From Tritrichomonas musculus (taxonomy: Eukaryota > Parabasalia > Tritrichomonadida > Tritrichomonadidae), in assembly GCA_039105265.1 (NCBI GenBank), contig JAPFFF010000059.1, forward strand, positions 434,001 to 498,000: a stretch of DNA of 64,000 nucleotides, written 5' to 3'. The notes beneath the pieces were generated by a model. The model was not told where the DNA came from. It saw only the letters and a program-made list of their open reading frames with translations, and made no database searches. The stretch's first letter is position 1, and each line of letters starts with the position of its first letter. The position numbers and the translations under genes are program-made. Below are positions 42,599 to 57,500 of the stretch, piece by piece.

Positions 42599-43823
42599 AT
42601 GATTGAATATTTATTGTTCTTGTCATATTACGTATTTGATTATTCGAAAAATGCGACATCTTATTTTCAAAAATACCCTTTTTTGGAGTATGGTTTCAAA
42701 AGAGGAGCAACTTATTATTTTGATTTTCATTATAAACAAATGGAGATGGTTTTTGGATTAGCAACCGAAAAAGAAATAGAACAAATAGAATTACACAAAA
42801 ATTTTCGTGAATTATGTGGTGGTTTTCAGCAATTATCAAAAATTCAGTATTTAATTACAAAAAACTATTCGATTAACGACACAATTTCATCAAAAAGTAT
42901 TCTTACTCCATATTCTTTTACTTGTGATAAGAACTATTCAATTAAGATCGGTATTGAATACTTTAATACCAAATCACATATTGATTATCGTTGCCAATAT
43001 ATCAGTATTGTCTGTTTTATTTATACCATTCTTATTAGCATTATTATACTATGCTATATTGTCTACTTATTTTACAATTGCCGTAGTAGTAGAATTGATA
43101 TTTTGATCTTTTTTTCAAGCATTATAATTTCATTTTCAATAGAAGGCATAATTTCAATAATTTTTTGGAAAAAATTCAAAAATTGTAAAAGTGAGTATTT
43201 AGATGACTTAAATTCTTATAAATATCCATTTATTTTGTCAATCAGAACTGGAGTCAGCACAATTCATATGTGGGTTTATATTATGAATGCAACTATAGTT
43301 CTTATTCATATTTCAAATAAATGTTCTATTTGTATTATGTTTATTTACGGGTCTGTCATGATTGCAACTATTATTGCTTTCAATATACTTAGCACTTTTT
43401 CTAATTTGAATGCATTTTATATTTCTGTTGTTTTATTTATTGTTTTTATATGTGAAATTTTATTTGTTAAGCCAAGAAAAAATTGCAATTCATTATTTCA
43501 TCTTTATTTTGCAAATTGTTTCCATTTCGACACAGTGTATCGCACTTGTTGCTATTTTTGTAGGTCTGCTTTATTTCAATGAATATGGACGATCTAATCT
43601 TAATCCGGCTCCAATCATTCGGCAACGAAACCATTACACTTTGACAACGAGAAATAATTATGAGAGTGAAAATAGAGAAAATGTTCAGCAACTGAATTCA
43701 AGAATTAATAATGAAGAACCAAATAATACAGATCTAAATGATCAATGTGAAAATAATAATTTTGTTGATGATGGTCCAAGTCCATATGCTCAACAACCGT
43801 TTTCTTATACAAATGTTTACTAG
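42599..43823 (+). CDS. Multi-pass membrane protein (receptor-like), one frameshift
   Basis: From ATG 42599: a hydrophobic start (signal-like), an N-terminal domain of about 125 residues with cysteines that would face outside, then membrane segments near residues 143-168, 178-202, 214-242, 248-272 and 276-296. The frame breaks near 43477-43482 (A6 run). The other frame continues naturally with a last membrane segment (ALVAIFVGLLYF) and a hydrophilic Asn/Glu-rich tail ending at TAG 43821-43823. The layout resembles 6-7 TM receptor-like proteins of trichomonads, but no family motif is recognised. The shift may be a sequencing error in the homopolymer or true decay. Confidence 0.6.
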
Positions 43824-43868
43824 GTAATTTATTATTATGAATGAAGTTATGTTTCTTTATAAAGAAAC

Positions 43869-44773
43869 AGAGGTGAGGCTGCGAAAATTTTTGGTATTTT
43901 TTAATAATATTAATACATATTATTTTATTCCAGAATTAAATGCTATTTATGATAATTTCACTAATATTTTTTTCAGATTTTTAGCTATAAATCTATTTTT
44001 AAAATTGAATAGCATCTATCTTATTATAATTTCAATTTTATCTTAATAAAAAAATTCTATTTACTCAAAATAATAAATAATTTAATTATCAATATTTAAT
44101 ATATAGATGTGAATATAATATTAAAATCTTCGACTAAGAATTATAAATCAAAATAATGATTTTTTATGACTTAACTAACTATCATCTAATTATAAGCATG
44201 ATTTTTTTGGTAAATTATTGATAAATATTAAAATAAATACTTATTGTGAGGTTGATACCAAAATAAAAACAAATGAAATTATTTAGATATTTGTGAAGTT
44301 TACATCATTAACGTATATAGAATTATATTCAATATTAAACCTCAATCCTAGCTAAAATTGTAAAAAATTTTTTAAAAATATTTTGATATGTTTGCCAGCA
44401 CCAGATAAGTTAAGAGATAAACTATAGTTATCCCTTTGGTCTTTAATATAGAAGAAAATTTCTCTTTAAATTGAAAAATATTTTTTTGAATTTTGACCAA
44501 AAACGCATTCATTGAATAGCTTTCTTATTAAAAAATAGATATCATCTATATACAAATGAAATTTAATGGTTGAAAAGAAAAAATAATGACGAATATATGA
44601 ATTATGACATTTTGAAATATCAATACAATTTCAATTTTTTTTGATTAAATCTGAAAAAAAGTATATGATATGAAAAGGTAACAAAACCATAATACTATAT
44701 TTTTAATTTATTTTTAATTTTGTTGATTATTATTCCTAAAAAAGTTCATTTAAAATTTCGCAGTCTCACCTCT
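43869..44773. mobile_element. 905-bp non-autonomous TIR element with 8-bp target duplication
   Basis: The termini AGAGGTGAGGCTGCGAAA (43869 inward) and, inverted, AGAGGTGAGACTGCGAAA (from 44773) differ at one base. Flanks are AAAGAAAC on both sides (43861-43868 and 44774-44781), a perfect 8-bp target duplication. The interior is AT-rich without a transposase. AGNGGTG-type ends with an 8-bp duplication favour hAT. It sits 45 bp after the membrane protein gene. Confidence 0.85.
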
Positions 44774-44781
44774 AAAGAAAC

Positions 44782-45551
44782 AAATAAATAAAATTAGTTA
44801 TTTTATCTTATTGAATTAATATACAAAATGCTTAAAAAAACACAATATGAAATTTAAAAGAATATATTGGATTACTTAAAATGTAAGTATTTATGTGTTT
44901 GTTTTTAAAATTAGCGAAATTATAAACAGCGAGTCAATTTTTCTGAATATTATTGAAAGATGAAAATAATCAACACAATTTTGAAACAGATAATTATTGG
45001 TTTTCAATGATAAATTGAAAATTGAGTTGTATGCAAAAAAAAGAATACCAGTTTCCAAGATGTTTGATTAACAACCAAAAACATTTTTAACCTTTGTACA
45101 AACATTGAAAATGCTGACTGCAATGGAAAAAAAAAAAAAAAAGTACAAAATGTTAATATAGAATATAATAAATTATTATTTCCATTCCACGTTGTATCTG
45201 TTTGATGGAGTCGAACATAACGTTGATAAATATTATATTTATTAAATTAAAATCATATAGATGATTTAAATGCTGAGATAAATAAAAAACAAAGACTAAA
45301 ATATTGAATAGTTTACACATTTTGAAATTCGATTTACCTAACATACTGAAATTCAGTACCTTTTAAAATTTTATGAAAGACATTCAATGATTGAATGTCA
45401 TGAAAAGTTTTTTTTGTTGATTAATTATTTCTATTTTTTTCCAATCATTAATAAATAAAAAAGCATTTTTTTTTTAAATTTTATCCTTATATGGTCTTTT
45501 TTTGAAAGGGCATTTTTTATAAAATTGAAAGAATTTAAAATTTTTAAAATC
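44782..45551. other. AT-rich spacer upstream of the giant gene
   Basis: No ORF or RNA gene. A TCATTA initiator-like match lies about 105 bases before the ATG, too far and too common a motif to assign. Confidence 0.45.
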
Positions 45552-48500
45552 ATGGAAGAAACCTTCCTTGCATTAAGCCTTGAAGATATCAATTGTGAAA
45601 CCAAAATAGGTGAAGGAAGAAATTTTGTTTCATATCTTTCAACGATGACAACTGATTCTTCTAAATGTGTTTCAAAATTTATTAAAGATATTGATGAAGA
45701 TGATAAATTTATAAAATATGTCGAATTAATCAAAGAAACAAATCATCCAGGTATTATTCCATTTATTGGATTTTGCAAATCAAACGAAAATAGTCAACAT
45801 AAAAATGTTATTATTTTAAAATTTGCGGAGAATTATTCATTACAGCACGTTTTCGATTCAATTGATAAAGGCAAAAATCCTGATTGGTGGAATATTGAGC
45901 GACAATATCTTTTTATATATGGAATTGCCCAAACGATGAACTATTTGCATTCTTTAAGAAGAGTTCACAAATCCCTTACTCCTTCGAATATTTTAATAGA
46001 TGAAAATTTTGAACCTCAAATTTCAGATTTTTGTCAATCTACATTTTTTCCAAAATTTGATTTTACAAATGAAAATTTGAAAAAATATAATTTGATATAT
46101 TATACCGATCCATATATATTGAATAATGATGGAAGATTTCACCAAAAATCTGATGTATTTTCATTTGCAATTATTGCACTTCAAATTCTCTCAGGAAGTG
46201 TTGAAATATATGAAGAATATGATAGCCTAGATGCATTTATAGAAGAAATAAAAAATGGTTTTATGCCGATATTTCCTGATAATATTCCATATGAATTGAA
46301 TGAACTTTTAAATTCATGTTTATCATTAGAAACAAAAAAGCGTCCACTTTTCCCAGTAATTTGCAGCAAACTAGAAAAAATTTATGAATCGATGGAAGAA
46401 ATATCATCAGAAAAATTCAAAGAATACAAAGAAAAAATCACAGGACAAACTGAAAAAGAGGAACTAAATCCTAAAATAAAAAAGATGAAAGACGATGCTT
46501 TAGCTGGTGATGTAGAAATGGTTTATTTATATGCAAAGGCAAGATTAGAAGGGAACAAATGCAAAAAAAATTTAACAGAAGCGATCCAATTCCTTAGAAT
46601 GGCTGCAAATAAAGGGCATTCAGTCGCAAAAGACCAACTATCATTATTAACGCACAGTAGTGAATCTAACTCAAATTCAATAATTACGACCAACATCGAC
46701 GATGTTAATAACAATAAAGAAGAAGAAGCCAAAGAATCAGTAACGAATAACACTCGCTTTAATATGAAGTTTACTTCACTCACAGATGATCCTTACTTTG
46801 ACAAACCGAAATGGGACATTGAAAAACTTTTGAATGATGTTGACATTCAAATTGAAAATGATGAAAAATTCAATTTTAATAAAGAAGAAGTTAAAAAGCA
46901 AAACTTCATTTTTACTGAAGGTGCTGAAGATAGGTTACAAAAACTATATAATTATATTAAAGTTGGTGTACCTGTTTTATTAGAAGGACCAACAGGAACC
47001 TCTAAAACGTTAAGTTCAGAAATTGTTTGTAAACTACTTGGTCGTGAATTAATTAGATTTAATTTGAGCTCAGAAACGAAGACACAAGATTTAATTGGTA
47101 GATATGTTGGAGATGAAAATTCATGGGCTGGAATAACACAGAAAGATGGACCTTTTTATCAAGCCTTTAAAGAAGGAAAAGTTCTTCTTCTCGATGAAAT
47201 TAATCTTGCATCGGCTTCTGTTCTTCAATGCATTGAAGAATCATTGGACAGTGGAACATTGAGCATTGAAATACCTGGAAGACCACTTGTTTGTGTACAA
47301 ATGGATCCCAATTTTAGAGTGATTGCAACACAAAATCCTAACAAAGGATCATATGCCAATAAAAGACAAAATCTTGGACTAAAATTTTATTCAAGATTTC
47401 AAGTAATAAATTTCCCTGCTTTTACAGAAGAAGAACTTTTACAAATTGCAGAAGGACTTGCATATCAATTTGATTATAAAGAACTTGATGTAATTAAAAG
47501 TCTTGTCAGTTTTCATAAAGAATGGAGCGAGAATCCAGCAATTGCTGATGATCCACAATGTTTTACAATTAGAGAAATTGCAGCAACTGTTAAAGCATTG
47601 AGTCAAAAAGAAGAAATAAATGACACAATAATGACAATCTATGGTGCAAGATACCAAAAAAATTTGAAAGATCAATTAAAGAATGTGTTAAATAAATATC
47701 CAAGCTTAACAAAAGGAAATAAAAAGTTCGAGTTTCCTAATTTCCCAAATTGCTATCAAAATGAATCATTATGTTCAGCTGTTAAATCAACATTATTTTC
47801 TTTACACAATGGAAGAAATGTGATTTTAACAGGCAAAGAAGGTTGTGGAAAAACTCAAGTTGCAATGTGGATTGCTGATTATTACAATAAAGAAAAAGTT
47901 GTCGACGGCGGACAAAAAAAATCTTTCTTTTGTGTTTGTACAGAAGAAATTAAAGTTTCCGATCTCGTTGGCCATCAGGCGCCATCAGGAAAATCTGATG
48001 GAACTAGTGAATTAATTAAATGGCAAGATGGATTTTTAACAAAGGCAATCATGCAAGGAAAATGCTCTGTTCTTGAAAGCCTTGATGAAGCACCTTCAAC
48101 TGTTACTGAAAGATTGAATGGACTTCTTGATCAAAAATATGATGGTCAAAAGAAATTCTTTGATATCCCTGAAAATTCTGCCAATCCTAGAGTTGAAATT
48201 AAGGATTCATTCCGAATACTTGCGACATCAAATATTGATAAAATAACACAAATGTCACCTGCATTTTTGAATCGATTTGATATAATTGTTCTTGAAAATC
48301 AAATTGATGATTCAATCACAGAAAAACAATTTCACAATCTAATAACAATTTTAATGAATAAATATTGTTCTGATATGGTTTCAAAGCCAAAAAACACAGC
48401 ATCGAATCCATATGAAACTAATGCTTATGAATATGATATTGATGATGAGGATGATATTAATATAAGTGGAGATGATGATGATGAAACCTTAGAAGAAAAT

Positions 48501-51500
48501 GATAATAATGTAAATCCTATTAATACTGAATTGGATTCATATAAATATTCACCTAGTATTATTCCAAAAATTTACAAAAAAATTAAAAATGAACGTAGTA
48601 TTTCAAATATTTCAAAAGTATGCAACGCAGTAATCAAGCTTTCATCAGTTCTTAATGATAACAATGATGAAAATACAGAGAAAGAAATTGTTGATTTTGC
48701 TTTTTGTCTTCTTCAAAATAATCAACAATTTGGAGTTCCTCTAGAATTTGAGAAAAAACTTAAAAATATGTTTAGAAATGATCTGAATACATATGATGAT
48801 CGCTTCTTTTATGAAGATTCGCCAAGTTTATGCAATTTTCTTGTGAAAATGATGGCATATTCAATAATTTCACAACCAGTTTGTGTAACAGGACCAACTG
48901 GAGTAGGAAAAACATCAGCAGCTCGTGCATTTTCCAGAATGAGACCCAGATCATCAAGAAATAAGAATGGATTCCAAATGCATTCATTTCATTCAGGAAC
49001 AAAAGTTTCTCATTTCTTTGGATCTACTACTCTTTTGGATGGAAAAATAGTTTTTCATGATGGAACATTAACAACTGCTCTCAAAACAGGGATTGTTTTC
49101 ATCGCCGATGAATTTAATCTTTCAACACAATCGGTAATGAAATCATTATCTTTGGCACTTGATCCTACAATTGGAAAGAATGTTTTTATTCCAGGAACAG
49201 GAGAAATTATCAACATATCTCCTGAATTTCATTTTATTGCGTGTCAAAATGAAATCGGAACACTTGGAAGAAATGTAATTCCTGATTCAATTGCATCCCG
49301 TTTTGTTTATATTGATTATCCAACTCCAGATCGAGAAGACATTGAGAAAATATGCATTAGCATATCCAAAGAAAACTTTGATTCGACAAAGAAATTCAAG
49401 GACGAAGATGAAGAGTTTGCTAAAAATATTGCTGATTATATGTTAAGAATAAAAGAAAGCAAATTTACATATATTCAACAATGGTCACTTAGAGATATAA
49501 CAAAAATTTTCAAAAGAATTTATTCTCAAAATGATATGAAAAAGGTTATTAATATTAAACCAATTCATCATGTCTTGTTTTACACAATGTCAGCTGTTGC
49601 AAAAAATGATGTTGAAAATGTCATTGATGAAGTTTCGAAAATGCTTAAATTATCATTTAATCTCGAAGATGATGGAGTCGCAAAGTACATTGATTGTTAT
49701 AAAGCTACTCCAAAAATAGAGAACATTGAAGGTTTAGGACATTTTATGATGAAAGGTGATTCAGGAATATCAATAAATTCAATGAAATTGGATACAATTG
49801 ATAAATCATTAACATCATTCTGGAATGCAAGATTTAATGTTTATTTGTCTGATGATGAAGAACCAATTTTATTAATGGGAAATTCTGGATTCAAAACATT
49901 TTTAGCTGAGCAATTTTTACCAAAAGCACAAGTAATTACATTAAACCAAGAAACAAATGTTGCCCAGCTTCTTGGTTCTTCTGGGTTTATGACAAATTCA
50001 GAAGCCAAATTATTCTATATTAAATATATTTGTCGAATTATTCAAGAAGAAAGTGAAATTGTCAAACTCAGAGAAGCCTGGGAAAAAGGTGAATTAACTA
50101 AAGAACAAGTAGATGAAAAAGTAGAAGATGGTATAAATTCAGATATACCTGGATCATTTCATTATGCTCTTCGACATTTAGCAGACAAATTATTAAATGA
50201 TGATGATGATAAAAAACAAAATTGTGTACTTTCTAATACAACTTTAGAATTTCGTCCTGGCCTTTTTTTAAATGCTATTTTACAAGGGAAATCATTGATA
50301 TTAAAAGATTTATCAAATCTTCCAACAATTGTTTTGGAAAGATTTAATGAATTGTTCTCTGGGAAACACAGTCTTACATTATCTGAAGATATACATAATA
50401 CTTTCACAGAGGCTGAAGAGAAAGAGCTAAAGAATTTTAATGATTCGTTTAGAGTGTTTGCAACGTGTCCTGCTAATTCACCTTCTAGATTGTCAGAGGC
50501 AGTACTTTCTCGTTTTACTGTAATTTCAGTTCCTGAATATACAACCGAAGAACAAGAAATTGTTTTGAAAAGCTACATTCAAAAAAATGATTTACAATTT
50601 GAATTCGAAGACATAAATAGATTGAATGAATTCTCAATAGCTTATTCAATGAATTTAAAGATGCATATTACATTTCCTCAGATGATTAAAGTTGTTGATA
50701 TCACTTCGAGACTCAATCAAGAAACATCAAAACTAATTAAAAACAGTTTAGATATGAGTATAAATACACTGAAAACAAGTCAAAATGATGTTCTCTCAAT
50801 GGTTCAGAGAATTAACATAGGAATCACTCTTTTCAGAGTTTTGGGCGGTTTAATTGATTCTAAAAAGAAGAAACAAATTCTTTTTAATACAATTAAAGAT
50901 TATTTTGGACTTCCTGAACTTTTTAATGATCAAAAAGAAGAATGTCAATTAGTAATTACATCTAAAAATGGAATCTCTGGAGTTTTATCAAATGCCAGCA
51001 ATCTTTTTATTCAATGTTCATCAGCTCGTGAATGCAAGACAAAAGTTGCTTTCACAAAATCGTTTAATGATTTACTTGATTTATTACATATGGGATTGAC
51101 TATTCATAATCCAATCATTCTTGAAGGTCCACCAGGCCAAGGAAAACACACAGCAATAAATTACATTGCTGAAATGCTGAATATTAATGTTATTCATATA
51201 ATGATTTCACAATCGACTAAATATGAAGATTTGTTTGGTAAAATTGTAATAACACGTGAAAAAGATGGAATTCATGTAAATATGGTTGAAACTCAATTTG
51301 TTAAAACAATTAAATCAGCTGATTCTCTTGATAAACGATCATTAATTGTTTTAGAAAACATAAATTATGCTTCACCTGCTTTGTTAAGTGCACTTGTTCC
51401 TGTCTTTAATACCAATTCAAATACTTCATCGATTTTATTACCAAATGGTAGTACAATTGATAAAGGAAAATTCGATATTATCGGAATTTTCAATACACAG

Positions 51501-54500
51501 CAAACATCGTCAAGCAAAGATAAACTTCCATCAACAATTATAAACTCCTCTATTTATCATATTGTTCCAAGACCTAATAAGAAAGAGATTTTGAGTATTA
51601 TTTTGACAAAATTTTCATTAGCTGGTATTTCGAATGAGGAAGCAGAAAAATTTAATTCTTATTATACTCAAGCCAAAAAAGTAATATCAACTGAAGGGAC
51701 ATCTGGATTATTCACTTTAAATGATATTGAAAAGTATATTCTTTTTAGGAAATTAACTATGGATATATTTCATGAAACAACGATATCGCAAATGATTTTT
51801 GCATATCGGTTTTCTTCTGATGAAATGATTCAAAAAATGCTCAAAACATTAAATCTTGAAAACATGATTTTCACACCATTATTTGATTATGATACATCCC
51901 AATCTAATTTGTTCATTCGAATATCAAACGATGATACTAATGGATTGCTTATTCCATTAATTTCAACTCCTAAAAATATTGATGTATTAGTTGATTTGGA
52001 TAGTTTAACATTACCTCAAAAACATTGTCTTATTTTCCTTGGATGTTCATTATTATCAAAAAGATCTTGTGTTGTTCAAGGAGATACAGCATCAGGCAAA
52101 TCTCATTTGATAAGACTTTTTGCCAAAATTTTAGGAGCAAAATTAAATGTATTCCAAATGAATAGCGACAGTAACATATCAATGCTTGCTGGACAATCTG
52201 TCTTAAATAATTCGATTTCACAGAAAGATCAAGAAAATTTCAAAAAAGCTTTTACTGATCTTAAAGTTGATGATAGCATTAGAAAATATTTGAGCAATCC
52301 GAAAAATATTGATATTTCAAATCCAAAATCATGGACTCCTAAAGAATTGAAAAAATTGCTTGAATTCATTCAATCAATAGAGATTGATATCAAATGTAGT
52401 AAATATTGTTCAGAAATAGAAAATGCTGTTCAATTAATTAAAGAAACAATGAATCCTGTAAATAGATTTGAACACCAAGAATCAGCTTTCATTCATGCAA
52501 TCAGAAAAGGTGAATGGGTTTTAATAGATGGAATTGAATCCGCTCCTTCAGTAATTGCAGAAAAAATCTCAACTTTATGTGGAGAGAAACCAGAATTGAA
52601 TTTGTATGAATATGGTCCCAAATTCTACTTTTCGAAGGACAATAGCAAGCCTGAAAATAGAATTCATGATAATTTTCATCTCTTTATTACTTATAATCCT
52701 AATTATATGAAAGAATCTCAGATGATTGATCAAACATTCCTAGTTAAAAGTGTAACCTTTACATTGCCATCAATTGATGAAAGAATTGAGAATTCAGCAC
52801 AAATGCTTCTTGGATCATTTCTTAATCTTTCATTTCCAAATGATCTATCCAAAGAATTGGCTGCTCGTTTTGCCTCAATGCATCGTTTTGCCAAAATGGC
52901 AAGTAAGAAAAATCCTGATGATTTTGCTGGAGACATTCAATATAATGGAAGAACGTTGAAATTTTTATCAAAATCCTTTATGCAACAAAATTTTGACTCA
53001 GATTCAAAAACGTTATCCAAGTCAATTTGTTTTTCAACTAAATCATTTTATTGGAATTCTTATATTAATGATAAAAATGAAAAAGAATTTCATTCAAGTT
53101 GTTTGGAGAAATTTAAAGAAAAACCTAAAAAAGAGCTTATAACTTGTCTTCAGGCTGGGGATATGGGCTTTCGTGAAAGAAATGAACAAGTTTTATTAAC
53201 ATTGAGAAATATTCAAAATTGTGTTCTTGATAAAGCAACAGATTCCATCTATACTTTATCCACTTTTTTGGAGCTATGTTTTCTTATTCGTATTTCAGAT
53301 TTATCATCTGTTCAAGAACATATTTTGGACACGATTAGAATAATGGAATTTAAATCAAATGAATCAGATGATAAAAATAAACCTTCAATTAAATATGGTA
53401 CTTTATATGCACTAAGTTCACTCTTTGATCCAATCATCAAGCCTGCTTCACCCATTAAAAAAGAGCACACATTTTTATCTCTCAAAGACCAAGAACTAAA
53501 GAATAACAAATCAATTGTTTCTGAGTTATTAAAACTAGATTTACTCAAAGAGTTGTTAAAAGAAAACTTATTTTCAGAGGATTCTTCAATTTTATTAGGA
53601 AATAAATTTTATTTGGAAATAATTTCAAAAGTCTCTATTATCGCCTCTAATTTTAAAAAGGAATTAATTACAGATTTATTCAAACAAGTCCAAATTGATA
53701 ATGATATAATTAATTTTATTGATATAATATTTCCATACCTTAAATTCAAAGATACACCAAATTCAATGATTGCGTATTGGATTCCATTATCGAAGCATTT
53801 GATTTCAAATGGAATTCATTTTTCATATACAATTAATGATCAAATTATTGAGTTTAATGCCTTATCAAAAATTGATTTTAATGTCAATTTGCAATTGAAT
53901 AATGCTAATAATTTTTCAATAACAACAGCTCAGTTGTTGCATAATAAAAAGAGAATTGCCAAAGCTGATGAACATCCTGAAAATCAAAACAAAACATTTG
54001 ATCTAGTTTTTTATTGGCTGATTTTAATTTATTCTAAAAATCTTACAGATTTAGATAATGAGGAATTTAGAAAAGCGATGCATTCAAAGGCAAAACTTGA
54101 TTGTAAAAACAAAAAGATAACAAATCCTTCGGTAAATTCAATTCTATCATTGAAAGATTTATATGTTAAAGATGATATTTCACTTATTGGAATCATATGG
54201 AATATTATCTTCACTTTATCAGGAGATGAAATATCTGAATTATCTCAGATCATACACCCGATTGAAGCAGATTTACTAATTTCAGCATATCGAATGTATT
54301 TTTACATTGATCAGGATTTAATTAAAGACATTATTTTATGGAGTAAATGGGCTTCATATTTTGAAAATAATGCAAAAATTTTATGGAATATTCAGTTGAA
54401 ATCATCAATCAAATTGAAAATGGCAGAAATTGATGCCAAGATAGAAAGCTTAAATGATGTAATTTTATATTTAAGAAAGTCACCTGAAAAAATGAACAAT

Positions 54501-57500
54501 TATTGGTCTTCTAATAAATACATTGAAATATGTGAAACTGAATTGACACGATTAAATGAAATGAAAATTCAAAGTGATAAAGATAGAAAAGCAATAGAAA
54601 ATCAGAAGAAAATAGAGAAATTGAAAAATTATTTATTAAATCAAAAAATAAATGAAAAGTTTAATCGAATGAGAGCAGAATTAGTTATTCAACTTGGAGG
54701 CATCACTGAATTTACAGATGAAAAATATAATTTTGCTTCTAAAATTGTTCATCAGTTCATTAAAGATGCAACATCACAATGGGAAGATGATAACAATTCA
54801 AATATTATCTGGCCTCAATTTAATTGTCAAGATTTCAATCCAACTTACATGTCTGAAAACATTAAACTATTTGAATCATTAATCTGGTATTCAAGAATAA
54901 AGGCAATCTTAAAGGATATAAATAAGGAGAAAGATATAATGAAGAATTTATGGAAATTAAATGATTTTCCTGAAATGGAAGGTCCAAGGCACATTTTGCT
55001 TACTAACTTGATCAAAAACACAAAAACCGATAAATCAGAATTATCAAGAAAAGATAAAGATCAAGCAATGTTCACATTAAATGCTCACATGATATTAAAG
55101 CTTTACAATATTAATCATTCATTTTTAACTGATCCTGATAAAATTTCAAGAACAATAAATAAATATATTGATAGAGACTCAAATGATGAAAGAGAGATCA
55201 AATGGATATATCAAAAATTGTCTGAATTTCCATCTGATCTTGTTTTATCAATTCCAAAATTTGAAAGAAATGATTTAGTCTTCTTATTAGTTAACAAAAA
55301 ATCACATAAAATATATCAATCAGGACCTTTACTTCATGGAATCAATGCAAATACTTTCTATCAAGATCTCAAGGGATTGATGCATGCGAGATTTGATTCT
55401 TTTCAACATGCTGCAAAGTCAATTGGTCAAATTGCATATAAATCTTTAATAGAACCTGATGGTGATGCTCCTGATGATTATGATAAATTGAAAGATTCTT
55501 TTACAAATTGTGGTGATTCATCTAAATCTGATATACTAAAAAAAGTTTCAATAGTATTTGAATTTGCTGAATATCTTGAAAAATGGAAAGATCAAACCTT
55601 AAGATTTGATGATATTTCATTTTTATCTGATAAATGGACAAATGATATTCAACTTTTAAATCAATTCCCTTCATTATTATTTTGGCTATGCAAATACAAG
55701 CAATGTAGTGATCAAATCATTAAAAGATATCATGATTATACCATTAAAGACAATGAAATTCCTCTCTGGCTTCTTGCAATCCGAATATTATCATCAATGA
55801 ATTGTATTTCATTTGATTACAACTCTAATCAGACTCAAACGTCAACAATAATTGAAAAAGCAACATCTAAATTAGTTAAAAAATATATAAATGACATGAA
55901 AGGAAAAGGTTTAAATTATGATTGGATGAGTATTTTGCTTTCAAATCTTCCTTTAGATATTGCAAATCCAACAATTTCAATTATTCGAGACTTTTTCATT
56001 AATTTAGCATTAGATAATCAAACATGTTCATCTTTAATGATTGCTGATAAGAAAAATAAGTGTATAGAAGAATCTGTATCAAAAGTGGTTTCAATAATAT
56101 TGAATAATAAATGCCAGGATTTAATCTTAGAAAATATTGAAAATAAGAATTCAATTATAACTTTCCTGGCCTTCCCTTCCAAATATGTTCAAGACAAAAT
56201 CAAAGATGGTGTCTCGAGTAGCATTGATTTGATTATGAACAATGAATTTACAATAAAATTAAAAGATTTTCTTAGTCAATCAGATAAATTAAATGAAATC
56301 ATTTCTAATTTACAAAATGCAATAAATGATGATGAAGAAGAAATGAGAAACTATTATGAAGAAAAATCAAAACAAGAATATGAACAAAAAAAGAAAAGAA
56401 AAATCAAAGATATTAAAAATTACGTCGAAGAGTATAACAAAATTATTGATATTCTTTCTGTTAAGAAAGAGCAACATTCTGAAGAAGATGAAATACATAA
56501 AAACCCAAAGAATGTTATTGATGATGTTGTTATTACTAATGAAATTGTTGCTAACAAATGCAATAGACTGAGAACAATTATGAATACAATTAATATCCCT
56601 AGTTTGTTCCTGAAAGAAACAGCAACCCAAATAATATTTCTTGAATATTATTCTTGGGAAGATTTAAACATTAATATCAGGGATAAAGATAATAAAGTGA
56701 AATCAATTACACTCAAAGTATCTCGTTATTCAAAGAATTATTATTATTTATTACCTGGAGAAAACTATTCTCAAAAAGATAATATTCATCTTGTTTGCCT
56801 TATTAAGGCATATTCACTCAAATATCACCAAATTGATCCTAATTTTGATTACGAGCAAATTCAAATTAATAGAGACTACACATCAAAAATTCCCAAAATA
56901 TTTTTTGGATTTTATCAAAATAAGAGTTCATTTACTTTTATCAATGATATTAAGAATTTAGATAAAATGTTAAAATCATTAGACAAAAACTTTTTTGAAA
57001 TCTTGACCAATTCAATTAATTTTAGATACGACTGCTTTGATTATCTAAGGCGAATTGATGATATTTTATTTGATTTGAAAAGAAATATTAGAGCTGGATT
57101 TTCAGATAACAACCATGCTAAGAAAACTGAAAAGATTTTGCAAGAAAATTTAAGTGAATATATCAACTATTTACAGCCTTTGATCACAAATGTTAAACAT
57201 TTATCTGAAAATCTGTATTCAATATGGAGAACAATAAAAGATAGTGAATATACAAAATTATTTAAGTATCAATATGATATTCAAATACCAAAGCTCACTT
57301 GTTACTCAATAAAAACATTCAAATTTTCACATATTGAAAACATAAATTCACTTGCATCTCCAATTATTAGTATTTCTCCAGAGAATAAAATCATTTGTTC
57401 TGTGAAAAAATTGAAATGTTCAATTGGGCCATTGTTTCCATCGAATATTTGCAATCCTTACTCAATAAATATCATCTCATTTATTAATGATGATGTTCAA

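Noticed and set aside
43837-44046. 69-codon ORF after the membrane protein gene
   Set aside because: It runs through the target duplication and terminal repeat of the 905-bp element, so it is a chance frame.
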